A DNA stretch of 50,004 nt from an uncultured Fibrobacter sp. (GTDB taxonomy: Bacteria > Fibrobacterota > Fibrobacteria > Fibrobacterales > Fibrobacteraceae), in NCBI GenBank assembly GCA_946414075.1, contig CAMKNA010000014.1, positions 1 through 50,004 of the forward strand. The letters run 5' to 3'. The position numbers were made by a program, and so were the translations under genes. The notes below the pieces were generated by a model. The model was given only the letters and a program-made list of their open reading frames with translations, did no database searches and had not been told where the DNA came from. Position 1 is the stretch's first letter. Each line of letters starts with the position of its first letter. Shown in pieces: positions 1 through 7,282 of the stretch.

Positions 1-2
1 GT

Positions 3-263
3 CTCTACTGCTGCCCGCACACTGGCGTGGCTCTCGGCGCCCTCGAAAAGCTCGTGGCCGCAGGCAAGATTGACAAGGAAGAGAACGTGGTCGTCATCAG
101 CACGGCACACGGCCTCAAGTTCACCGAATTCAAGGTCGGCTACCACGAAAAGAAGCTGGAAAACATCTGCTCCAAGTTCGCGAACCCCGTGTTCAAGGCC
201 CCGGCAGACCTGGGTGCCGTCATGGACATCCTGAAGAAAGAAATGGCCGAAAGAAGGCGCTAG
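3..263 (+). CDS. thrC: Threonine synthase, C-terminal fragment (5' end outside window)
   Basis: This is the last 86 codons of a gene that enters from the left edge, read in the frame starting at base 3. The visible protein begins LYCCPHTGVALGALEKL, which matches the CPHTGVA segment near the C terminus of PLP-dependent threonine synthase (O-phosphohomoserine to threonine). The later VVISTAHGLKF stretch also fits this family. An internal GTG at base 27 opens a shorter frame, but family-like sequence continues upstream of it, so I do not take it as the start. The stop codon TAG (261-263) lies inside the TAGCGCGAACGGTC repeat. A terminator follows. The product is cytoplasmic. The PLP-lysine part of the enzyme is outside the window, so the call rests on the C terminus only. 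Confidence 0.85.
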   Translation, partial: LYCCPHTGVALGALEKLVAAGKIDKEENVVVISTAHGLKFTEFKVGYHEKKLENICSKFANPVFKAPADLGAVMDILKKEMAERRR

Positions 264-275
264 CGCGAACGGTCA
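261..275 (+). repeat. Short dispersed repeat TAGCGCGAACGGTCA, copy 1
   Basis: This copy overlaps the thrC stop codon: its first three bases are the TAG stop. The same motif occurs at 3871-3883, 3964-3977, 10103-10117 and, inverted with one change, at 39251-39266. A GC-rich hairpin starts 11 nt downstream, an arrangement also seen after the copy at 10103. Confidence 0.6.
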
Positions 276-281
276 TTAAAG

Positions 282-316
282 AAAAAGCCCCGCGACTTAT
301 CGCGGGGCCTTTCTTC
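282..316. terminator. Bidirectional intrinsic terminator between convergent thrC and the fibro-slime gene
   Basis: GCCCCGCG (287-294) and CGCGGGGC (301-308) form a perfect 8-bp stem around ACTTAT. The stem is followed by a T-rich run on the plus strand and by CTTTTTCTTT on the minus strand. It can therefore serve both converging genes. Confidence 0.85.
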
Positions 317-337
317 AATTTCTTGAACGGTTCGGGA

Positions 338-3028
338 CTACTTCTTCTTCGTCCGGTGGTAACCGCGAGTGAAGGTGTCGGAAGTACGGGTGTACAGGAA
401 CTCGGCTTCACTGGGAACGCCGCTCTGCATCACACAGTAGGTACCACCTTCACGGACGACAGTCACCTGGTAGATATAGGGGCCAGTCCCCAGCTTCCTA
501 CCGGACTGGGCCACAGGGTACATCTTCATGGCCACCAGCATAACGCCTGTGCCATACAGGTTCTTCGACGGATTGCCCGAAGCGTCTGTACAAGTTGCCG
601 TCGGCTTCTTGGTACCTCCTGACAGGGCCGCGTTGAATGTTTCGAGATCCATACCCTGGCTGTACTGGCTCACAAAGTGGCCCATATGGTCGAACACGCG
701 CACATTGATGCGGAACGGCTGCAACACAAGGTAATTGAAGGTAATACAGGGGTCCACAGTACCTTCAGGGTGCTTACACAGGGAAGCATCCTTGCCCCCC
801 AGTCCATTCTGAGAGGCATAGGTCGCATAGGTTCCCAGGTCCGGATCATCCACGAAAAGCACCTGTTTATCAGCAGGTATGTGAGCAGGATCGTAGCCTT
901 CAAGACCAAACTTGGCCAACAGTTCGTCCGTCACGGGGATAATCTTCAACTCGCCGGTGGCTTCGTTGGGCAAGCCATCGCTTCCGGCGACACTGTTCGT
1001 CAACTTCTGGGACTGTTCCGTAAAGTCGGGGCGGGTAATCGCTTTATCTTGCGGCGCGACGGATTCCTCGTAGTCGACGGTCAGCATCACATGGGTCCAC
1101 TCATCGGGGAAGCCTTCCACCTTCTTGCCGGAAACAGAGACAATGTCAATGGCATGTTCAAGCCAGTAGCCATATTCCGAAAGGTAATTTTCCGCTGTGG
1201 GCGTAGCAGAATAGTTGAATGTCAGGCCATCGCCATTGTTGACATTGCCTTTTACAACGCCGTCTTTGTCAACCAGCACACCACTGAACTTATAGGTAAT
1301 TTCGCCATCGACACCTTCAACGGCTTCAAAGCCCGTGACAAGGACACCATAGACCTCTTCCACCACCGTGCCGTCAGCCTTTCTCACCTTACGCTTGACG
1401 AGCATGGAATACTTCGTCGTAGACGGGTCTACGGCCTTTTCACCCTGCTTAAATGAGCGACCAGCGTTGGCCTGGGCCTGTTCCTTCAGTTTCTTCTCGG
1501 TGTGTTCGTCCAGCTTCGTATTCATGGTTATCGTTACCGCAGACTGACCGTTTTCGATAACGGCAAGAGCTTCGGTAATGGTGGGCTGGCCATACTTGGA
1601 AGGAGCCACTTCGGCAAGGGATGTACGGATGAACATGTTGGAACCGTCGGTCTGGCGGTCGGCATAGAAGAAGTGCAGGTGGTGCCAGGAACCTTCGCCC
1701 CAGCCCTTGTCGTTGCTCGCACCCGTACAGTTCGTGTAGTTCTTCAGAGGCTCGCCATCATGGCAACCGTGGTTGTTCTGGGCAAGAGTCTTGATGTTGA
1801 CCTTACCGGGGGTCGCCAAGTGGGTACCACCCAAATCGACGACCAGCACGCCATCCACGAAAATCCACATGTCGTCGTCACCGGCAAACTCGAAGATTTC
1901 GTCCTTGGCGGCATTAGGGGTCTGATTGTTGGCACTGTACTTGAACTTGGCATAGCCCATCATGGTGAAACCGTAATTACGCAGATGCTCTGTACCCGCA
2001 CCGGTCTTGTGGCCACCGACGGCAGCAACGGCAGCGCCTTCAACCTTTGGTCCACCTGCGGCTCTCCAAGCATTGCACTCAGAAGCAGTGCCATGCTGCT
2101 TATAGTCCTTCTGCTTAGCGGCGTACTGATAATTGAACAGAGCGCAGTAGATAGAAAGACTCTGGGGGCCCCAGGTTTCGCAGCTCTTGTTTTCCTGTAT
2201 CTCCGGATTGCAGAAGCCATCACCAACACGAATTCCCGACGCATCGATGGAGTCCAGGGGGAAGTACCCACCGTTGTTGTAGTTGTAGTCAATCGTGTAG
2301 AACTTGGTACCCGGGATGTTCTTCAGGTCCAGGGTCTTGTTTATACGCCTGTTGACCCCGGAAACATCGCTATACCATTGTTCGAAATGCTTGTTGTCGC
2401 AGGCTTCCTTGGCCTTGACGATGGTAACTCCGTCGTACATGTCGTAATCTTTACCATCCGCGGGCTTCTCGAACTGCAGGTACCTTTCCACCATGCCGGG
2501 GGTGTAGTACACGGGCGTAGACCAGCATACGCTTCCTGTTCCTTGATACTCGCCTTCGCATTCCGTTGGCTGGTGACTCGAGACAGAAGGGCAGACGAAA
2601 CCGCCAACCAAGGTGTCACCGTCAACAATGCTGACTTCCTTATAACCGCGCTGCCAGTACCCCTTGTCGCTCAATTTGACACACAGGCCGTATTCAAGCC
2701 CCGGGGCCGTGGAGGCCTGCCGCAAATAAGACGGAAGTTTCTCGTTTGCAACCTTGGGGTACCCATCAACGGCAATCTGCACGCCCGCAGAGGTAGTCAC
2801 TTCGTTTCCACAGGTGGCATGGTACTGGGCATTCCTGTCCTGCCAGCCGGGATCGCTGCTGAAGAACTGCGCCACTTCGCTAAAGTTCGTCTGGGCCTGC
2901 TGCGAATAGTTTTCGAAGTCCGAATGCGTCACACTGAAATCACGAATCACAATATCCAGCTGGGTGTCTGCAGCAAATGCGGAGCCAGCAACCAAAGCGC
3001 AAGCCGCAATCCATTTCATTGTTTTCAT
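338..3028 (-). CDS. Secreted fibro-slime domain protein
   Basis: This encodes an 896-residue exported protein. I start at the ATG at 3028, preceded by a GGTGGAGA Shine-Dalgarno, rather than at an upstream in-frame start at 3070. The N terminus MKTMKWIAACALVAGSAFA is a signal peptide, cleaved before ADTQ. The middle carries the fibro-slime domain (about residues 230-480), with an IPGTKFYTIDYN-type opening and the diagnostic GDDDMWIFVDG motif near residue 384, followed by VVDLGGTH. This is a PA14-like beta fold typical of Fibrobacter and slime-mould proteins. The last 400 residues look like beta-sandwich repeats and are not assigned. A surface or cellulose-adhesion role is plausible from the lineage but is inference. 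A hairpin ACCTAT-GAAA-ATAGGT (3043-3058) sits just upstream of the ribosome site and overlaps a possible -10 box (TATTTT, complement of 3050-3055). Confidence 0.88.
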   Translation of the reverse strand: MKTMKWIAACALVAGSAFAADTQLDIVIRDFSVTHSDFENYSQQAQTNFSEVAQFFSSDPGWQDRNAQYHATCGNEVTTSAGVQIAVDGYPKVANEKLPSYLRQASTAPGLEYGLCVKLSDKGYWQRGYKEVSIVDGDTLVGGFVCPSVSSHQPTECEGEYQGTGSVCWSTPVYYTPGMVERYLQFEKPADGKDYDMYDGVTIVKAKEACDNKHFEQWYSDVSGVNRRINKTLDLKNIPGTKFYTIDYNYNNGGYFPLDSIDASGIRVGDGFCNPEIQENKSCETWGPQSLSIYCALFNYQYAAKQKDYKQHGTASECNAWRAAGGPKVEGAAVAAVGGHKTGAGTEHLRNYGFTMMGYAKFKYSANNQTPNAAKDEIFEFAGDDDMWIFVDGVLVVDLGGTHLATPGKVNIKTLAQNNHGCHDGEPLKNYTNCTGASNDKGWGEGSWHHLHFFYADRQTDGSNMFIRTSLAEVAPSKYGQPTITEALAVIENGQSAVTITMNTKLDEHTEKKLKEQAQANAGRSFKQGEKAVDPSTTKYSMLVKRKVRKADGTVVEEVYGVLVTGFEAVEGVDGEITYKFSGVLVDKDGVVKGNVNNGDGLTFNYSATPTAENYLSEYGYWLEHAIDIVSVSGKKVEGFPDEWTHVMLTVDYEESVAPQDKAITRPDFTEQSQKLTNSVAGSDGLPNEATGELKIIPVTDELLAKFGLEGYDPAHIPADKQVLFVDDPDLGTYATYASQNGLGGKDASLCKHPEGTVDPCITFNYLVLQPFRINVRVFDHMGHFVSQYSQGMDLETFNAALSGGTKKPTATCTDASGNPSKNLYGTGVMLVAMKMYPVAQSGRKLGTGPYIYQVTVVREGGTYCVMQSGVPSEAEFLYTRTSDTFTRGYHRTKKK

Positions 3029-3189
3029 ATAACTCAATCTCCACCTATGAAAATAGGTACAATATGACATGTGTAAATATAAACCAAAATTGGTCCATTC
3101 GTTGGCGATTCCTTTGATATTTTACCGAAAAAACGGCTGTTGCATTTTTTTCGTGACCCAAAACAAGCCTTTTTCCTATAATTTTCCCC

Positions 3190-3843
3190 ATGAACTGGAC
3201 CCTCATCATAACCCTGCTCTTTGTACTGCTCTTTATCCGTATCTTCTGGGCGCATGTAAAAGCCAATAATGCAAACACCCAAGCCTTCAAGAACTTGCCC
3301 CCCAAAGACAAGTTGGCAGTGCTGAAAGAATGTCTCCTGAACAATCCCACAGAGACAAATCTCCAAAACCTGGCAAACTTCATCAAGGAAACCGGCTCGG
3401 ACCTAGATGTCCGGTCCTACATGCCCCTAATGAAACGCCAACTGGCATTGGCGGACAAAAAGGGCAATCTCGCCGAATGGGACAAACTCTACACAGAGCA
3501 GTGCGACTGGGTGGACCAGATTAGGCCCCTGGAATTCAACGAGGCAAAGGTTGCCAGGGAAGCCGGAGACATAGAGACATACATCATCCGCAACTTAGAA
3601 GGCGTCTCCAGGTTGTATTCTGATGGTGCCATCGAAGAAGCCCTAAGGCAACTGGAGAGCGACTATCCCAAGGCCCAAAAGTTGCTGTCAGGTTACATGC
3701 AGCTTGTGGACGCCTGTAGCGAAAGCGGCGCCGACGACAAGTCCCTGGAGGCGCTCCGCAAAAAACGCGACGCCTGGATCGAAGACCTGCTGACGGTTGA
3801 GAAGCCGGGAAAAAAAACTGACCCCGAAACAAGTTCGGGGTGA
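3190..3843 (+). CDS. Membrane-anchored protein of unknown function
   Basis: This encodes 217 residues. An N-terminal hydrophobic helix (NWTLIITLLFVLLFIRIFW, residues 2-20) is followed by a soluble, charged, mostly helical domain with no family I recognise. The helix pattern (NPTETNLQNLANFI, EEALRQLESDYPKAQKLL) is compatible with TPR-like solenoid helices, but this is weak. The C terminus KKTDPETSSG is encoded by a hairpin that also serves as a minus-strand terminator, so the tail may be a read-in rather than functional sequence. TATAAT (3177-3182) ends 7 nt before the ATG, so the mRNA may be leaderless. Confidence 0.65.
   Translation: MNWTLIITLLFVLLFIRIFWAHVKANNANTQAFKNLPPKDKLAVLKECLLNNPTETNLQNLANFIKETGSDLDVRSYMPLMKRQLALADKKGNLAEWDKLYTEQCDWVDQIRPLEFNEAKVAREAGDIETYIIRNLEGVSRLYSDGAIEEALRQLESDYPKAQKLLSGYMQLVDACSESGADDKSLEALRKKRDAWIEDLLTVEKPGKKTDPETSSG
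3821..3841 (-). terminator. Minus-strand terminator embedded in the 3' end of the plus-strand gene
   Basis: ACCCCGAA (3821-3828) pairs with TTCGGGGT (3834-3841) around ACAAG. On the minus strand the stem is followed within a few bases by seven T residues (complement of 3812-3818), which fits termination of the DUF3078-like gene read from 4860. The hairpin also encodes the last codons and stop of the gene ending at 3843. Confidence 0.65.
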
Positions 3844-3870
3844 CACGCTAAACGATTCTCTACTGACTCC

Positions 3871-3977
3871 AGCGCGAACGGCCCCCGTGAGCAACAAAGC
3901 CCCTGTTATTAAACAGGGGCGGTTGCGAGAGTGAGCGCTAACCAGAGAAGCGGTCCCCTACTCTAGCGCGAACGGTC
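3871..3977. repeat. Structured intergenic repeat element, copy 1
   Basis: Direct copies of AGCGCGAACGG (3871-3881 and 3965-3975) flank a hairpin: GCAAC (3891-3895), then GCCCCTGTT (3899-3907), loop ATTA, AACAGGGGC (3912-3920), then GTTGC (3922-3926) and GAGAG. A second element at 9995-10117 has the same frame CCGTGAGCAAC..GGTTGCGAGAG and the same ATTA loop but a different inner stem that still pairs, so the pairing itself is conserved. AGAGT (3928-3932) can also pair with ACTCT (3960-3964). It lies in the 3' intergenic space between converging genes. I do not recognise the family. Confidence 0.6.
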
Positions 3978-3984
3978 TTATATT

Positions 3985-4860
3985 CTAGAACCAACGCCAG
4001 GTTATCCCGAACAGGACCATGTTCTTGTACTGGACGTCTTTATCCATGTCCTTGTCGTAGACCATGTCGTAACCAACCTGGAGTTCGATGAGCGGAGCGA
4101 TAATCACAGCCAGCAGGTTTTCCCACTTGGCATCGATCTCGTCCTTGCCCTTGAAGTTGGTGAAGGTCCACAGGCGTGTCTTGAAGCTCACGATGTCGGA
4201 AAGGGCGTACTTGTACTCGGTGATGGTTTCCATACCGGGTTCGTCCTTGACTTCCTCGATTTCGTCTTCGGTATCCGGATCGTCCGCGTAACCGTAGCCG
4301 TGAGAAATGGTCATGCGGTTGGCGAAGGCCACACGCTGGCTAAAGTTGTCGTTGGGGACAAAAGCAATACCCACCATCTGGGTCAAATAGGCCGGGTCCA
4401 TAAAGCAAGAGACTGCCTTCTTCACTTCGTCGCCATTAGCATCTTCGCTATAGCTGTAACCCTTCATGAACTGGGTTTCGTAACGAGCTCCGATATAGGG
4501 CTTGAACATTTCGGTCATGTTGAAATCCAGGGTGGATTCCCAGAAAATCTTGTCTACAGACTTGCGCTTACCCAGGCCTTCAGTCCAGGACTGTCCGAGT
4601 TGCAGGTCTATCAGGTTACGCCAGTTGGCCACTTTCCACTTGCCCTGCACATCGGCATAGTAGGTAACGAGCCATGTGTACATGGATGTTCCATCTTCTT
4701 GCCAGTTGCTGAACTGCATACGGGTGTACTTGACACCGGCCACCACATCGGCAGTCCAGTTTTCGGGGAGAGCCCCTTCGAACATGCCCCCTTCGGCATG
4801 GGCTGTCGTTACAGAAGCCAGGGCGGCTATACCAAACAGAAACAAGGTCTTCAGTTTCAT
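3985..4860 (-). CDS. DUF3078-like outer-membrane beta-barrel protein
   Basis: This encodes 291 residues from the ATG at 4860, which has a GAGAGGAAA ribosome site; a longer frame from 4911 has none. The signal peptide is MKLKTLFLFGIAALASVTTAHA. The mature part alternates aromatic and polar residues in strand-like stretches (YTWLVTYYADVQGKW, FWESTLDFNMTEMFKPYIGARYETQF) and ends in WRWF. A terminal aromatic is the usual outer-membrane barrel insertion signal. The layout (N-terminal NW..G....F.....W.EDG, then barrel strands) resembles the DUF3078 family known from Bacteroidetes. The function of that family is unknown to me. The gene is divergent from the next one (72 bp apart), with its own promoter at 4884-4911. 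Confidence 0.7.
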   Translation of the reverse strand: MKLKTLFLFGIAALASVTTAHAEGGMFEGALPENWTADVVAGVKYTRMQFSNWQEDGTSMYTWLVTYYADVQGKWKVANWRNLIDLQLGQSWTEGLGKRKSVDKIFWESTLDFNMTEMFKPYIGARYETQFMKGYSYSEDANGDEVKKAVSCFMDPAYLTQMVGIAFVPNDNFSQRVAFANRMTISHGYGYADDPDTEDEIEEVKDEPGMETITEYKYALSDIVSFKTRLWTFTNFKGKDEIDAKWENLLAVIIAPLIELQVGYDMVYDKDMDKDVQYKNMVLFGITWRWF

Positions 4861-4883
4861 AATATTTCCTCTCTTTGAAATGA

Positions 4884-4911
4884 AAGATAGAACTTTCACC
4901 CTGTTTTGCAA
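4884..4911 (-). promoter_or_regulatory. Sigma70-type promoter of the DUF3078-like gene
   Basis: Read on the minus strand, TTGCAA (4911-4906) and TATCTT (4889-4884) are separated by 16 bp, and the predicted start is about 17 nt before the ribosome-site-bearing ATG. The -35 resembles the TTGCAC boxes at recA and at 44156. Confidence 0.5.
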
Positions 4912-4932
4912 CTCCTTTGCTATTTTTGGGGC

Positions 4933-5445
4933 ATGCTTTGCGCAAGTTCCCTAAAAAAAGCCCTGCCAGTGCTGGCCCTGCTCGCCTCTTTTTCATTTGG
5001 CGGAGAGTCCTGGCGCCTTGCCGCCGGAGCTTCGGCCGGTAGGCAGACCCCCATCATGGCTACCCTGGGACTTGGGTACAAAAACGCCATCCTGTATGTA
5101 GAGGGTATGGGAGCCCACAAGGGAGACAACGACTTCTGGTGCGGGTGGCGGGGAGACCTGGCTTGGACCCTATTCCGGGATTTACCGTTCAAACTCGACC
5201 TGGGGGTAAGCGGAGGTTACGAGTACGCCCGCGCGCCCAACAAGATGCACCAGGCCCTAAACAAGGCCAACGGGGGTACCTATGTCTACCCGTTCAACTA
5301 CAAGGAATCCCTGGACATCAGTCTAGAAATCCGGGCACATCTCTACGGATTCTACAGCCAAATAGCCTACCCTCTCCACCACTTTATTAAGCACGACGAA
5401 CCCGCATACACATGGCGTATCGGTTACATGGTTGATTTCCTATAG
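4933..5445 (+). CDS. Small exported protein, probable outer-membrane barrel
   Basis: This encodes 170 residues from the ATG at 4933. TATTTT (4921-4926) ends 6 nt upstream, which argues against an upstream in-frame start at 4906. The hydrophobic N terminus SLKKALPVLALLASFSFGG is a signal peptide. The rest has amphipathic strands rich in Gly, Tyr and Trp (LAAGASAGRQTPIMATLGLG, YTWRIGYMVDFL) and ends in FL, as expected for a small barrel. The stop lies 12 bp before the next gene, so the two are probably co-transcribed. No specific family is recognised. Confidence 0.6.
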   Translation: MLCASSLKKALPVLALLASFSFGGESWRLAAGASAGRQTPIMATLGLGYKNAILYVEGMGAHKGDNDFWCGWRGDLAWTLFRDLPFKLDLGVSGGYEYARAPNKMHQALNKANGGTYVYPFNYKESLDISLEIRAHLYGFYSQIAYPLHHFIKHDEPAYTWRIGYMVDFL

Positions 5446-5457
5446 GCATTCCTAGTC

Positions 5458-6075
5458 ATGATTCTCTGGACATTTCGACATACCAAGCCCTACAATCCCA
5501 AGGATGTCTGCTACGGACGGCTGGATTTTGATGTTTCCCCCTCTTTTCCCGAAGAATCGCAGGGTGCCATTGCAGACTTCCTGAAAACCGGAGCACGCCC
5601 CTCGAAGCTATACAGCAGCCCCCTGCTCCGGTGTCTCCGGCTTGCCGAGCAGGTTTCAAAGGCGACAGGTCTTAACATCGAAAAAGTAGACGCTCTCCAA
5701 GAAATCAACTTCGGAACCTGGGAGGGCCAAAAGCTAACCGCCGTCCCCAGGACAGAAATGGCATCCTGGATGCAAGACCTGCGGGGGTTCCGTTTTCCGC
5801 AAGGGGAAAACTTTTACGATGTAGACCGGCGCGTCGAAAAATTCCTGGACACGCTACCCGACAACGGCGAATTCCTGTGGGTGACCCACGCCGGCGTCAT
5901 TGCCGCCTTGCAGCACTTTGCCTGCGGTCTCCCCGACAGCGAGTTCGTGGAGGGGCTGTTCAGCTACACCATGGTAAACCGCTTTGAATTCAAGCGCAAC
6001 TCCGAAGGTCACTACCGGGGTTCTTTCACAAAGATACACGACGGCATCCAGATGCCACCGCTCCCGCTGGGTTAA
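5458..6075 (+). CDS. Histidine phosphatase family protein, alpha-ribazole phosphatase (CobC)-like
   Basis: This encodes 205 residues. The N-terminal FRHTKPYNPKDVCYGRLDFDV matches the RHT..V....CYG..D opening typical of CobC-type alpha-ribazole-5'-phosphate phosphatases, which act in the nucleotide-loop branch of cobamide assembly. The phosphorylated histidine is His8. The acid/base region EINFGTWEG follows at about residues 82-90, and the second catalytic histidine is in WVTHAGVIAAL near residue 143. No other cobalamin gene is adjacent, so the substrate is inferred from the motif only; a general phosphoglycerate-mutase-like phosphatase is the alternative. Its TAA stop overlaps the stop of the convergent gene in the tetranucleotide TTAA (6072-6075). 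Confidence 0.75.
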   Translation: MILWTFRHTKPYNPKDVCYGRLDFDVSPSFPEESQGAIADFLKTGARPSKLYSSPLLRCLRLAEQVSKATGLNIEKVDALQEINFGTWEGQKLTAVPRTEMASWMQDLRGFRFPQGENFYDVDRRVEKFLDTLPDNGEFLWVTHAGVIAALQHFACGLPDSEFVEGLFSYTMVNRFEFKRNSEGHYRGSFTKIHDGIQMPPLPLG

Positions 6076-7031
6076 AAGTCCAGCGTCAAAAGAGCCTGGG
6101 CGCCTCCCGTAAGGCTCGGCAACAGAGCCAAATGAATGGGATTGTCAAAGTCGCTCAGAAGGGCATCTACTGCCGCATCGCCAATGGAGTATAGATAAAT
6201 TAACGCTATGCCCCAAATGTACTGGTTTCGATTCTTGCGGTAATAGGTCAATCGTTCCGCCACCCTTTCGTATTCTTCTGACATCGGGTCTTCCGCCGCC
6301 ATCACATGCTTTCGGTCCACATAGTAGTTGACCATCTTCTGCGAAGTCCAGATGCTGGTACTCGCCCCGATAAGCCCCATGTACAAAAGCCCCGCCTTGC
6401 CGAATTCTCCGTTATACATTTGGCCTAAACCAGGAATCAGCCCCAAGAGAATTGCCTTTTTCATACTACGGAGTTCCATACTTCGGTAATTGTTGTTCCA
6501 CCAGATACCGAACGCATCAAACATCCCGTACAGGTGTAGCCCAAAAAGCCATGCATTCTCCGCAATACGCAGGTCTTCCTGCTCCCTTTTCTTGTCACTT
6601 TTTTCACGAACCCGATTTACAAACTCATTCCTCTTCTTCTGATAGGCAAAGATGCTGTCCTGCTCCGCAAAGGCGAGCATTCGAGTGTATTTGGCAACCG
6701 AATCCTGAAAGGGCCTGGCCTGCTTCAACACCCTGTCTTTCTGGTAAGCCTTATTGTAATAGACCTCGTAAAAAAGAGCTATTTCAGCACCGGTGATAAA
6801 GCCCCCCCGTATATAGTGCTCCGTGTAGTAATGACCACCCCCCGGGAATATACTGAAAAGCATGGTCAATGGCAGGGAATTGCGGCTGGTGGGAACATCC
6901 CACTCGTTTACTGTAAGGGTGTCTATGGATTCAATACCCGTTTTGCCCTTTTGCAGCGGATCTCCTTGGGCAAACAAGGGAACCACCGACAGGCACATAA
7001 GCAAGGCTATGTAGGCAAAGAATCTCACCAT
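6072..7031 (-). CDS. DUF5683-like membrane protein
   Basis: This encodes 319 residues from the ATG at 7031; a longer frame to 7142 lacks a ribosome site and would overlap the divergent small gene. The signal peptide is MVRFFAYIALLMCLSVVPLFAQG. Then come paired glycine-rich hydrophobic segments, SIFPGGGHYYTEHYIRGGF and LIPGLGQMYNGEFGKAGLLY. The PG.G..Y.......G motif, present twice, is typical of DUF5683/TM2-like proteins of the Bacteroidetes-Fibrobacter group. Between them lies a charged helical stretch rich in K, E and R. Biochemical function is not known. TATATT (complement of 7040-7045) ends 8 nt before the ATG. Confidence 0.6.
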   Translation of the reverse strand: MVRFFAYIALLMCLSVVPLFAQGDPLQKGKTGIESIDTLTVNEWDVPTSRNSLPLTMLFSIFPGGGHYYTEHYIRGGFITGAEIALFYEVYYNKAYQKDRVLKQARPFQDSVAKYTRMLAFAEQDSIFAYQKKRNEFVNRVREKSDKKREQEDLRIAENAWLFGLHLYGMFDAFGIWWNNNYRSMELRSMKKAILLGLIPGLGQMYNGEFGKAGLLYMGLIGASTSIWTSQKMVNYYVDRKHVMAAEDPMSEEYERVAERLTYYRKNRNQYIWGIALIYLYSIGDAAVDALLSDFDNPIHLALLPSLTGGAQALLTLDF

Positions 7032-7125
7032 CGCAGGGGAATATAGAAAAATCCGAAAAAAATTCCCCCACCTATTGCTTTTCTCCAAAAAAACGAATAG
7101 ATTTAGACGAGGACAGGAGGATTCT

Positions 7126-7236
7126 ATGGGAAAGGTTTTCAAAATTCTGGTGATTGTGGCCGTCTGCCTGATCTCGGCTCTCGGAATCTATGGCATCGTG
7201 CGGACCGCCCGTCTCGACGAGAATACGGCCGACTAG
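7126..7236 (+). CDS. 36-residue single-pass membrane peptide
   Basis: This small open frame has a very strong Shine-Dalgarno, GGACAGGAGG (7111-7120), five bases before its ATG. The peptide is MGKVFKILVIVAVCLISALG followed by IYGIVRTARLDENTAD: a basic N terminus, one hydrophobic helix of about 20 residues, then a short polar tail. It ends 46 bp before the YfhO-family gene on the same strand. No family is recognised. The ribosome site and membrane-helix composition argue for a real gene; conservation was not tested. Confidence 0.6.
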   Translation: MGKVFKILVIVAVCLISALGIYGIVRTARLDENTAD

Positions 7237-7282
7237 CCTTTTGCGGCCTTTAGGATTGCCGGGCTTTGCTATATTGTCCGGC

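Noticed and set aside
1502..3067. A long plus-strand open frame of about 520 codons opposite the fibro-slime gene, with another at 677-1456
   Set aside because: It is antisense to a gene with a signal peptide, a ribosome site and diagnostic domains. The translated product has no recognisable domain and a shadow-like composition.
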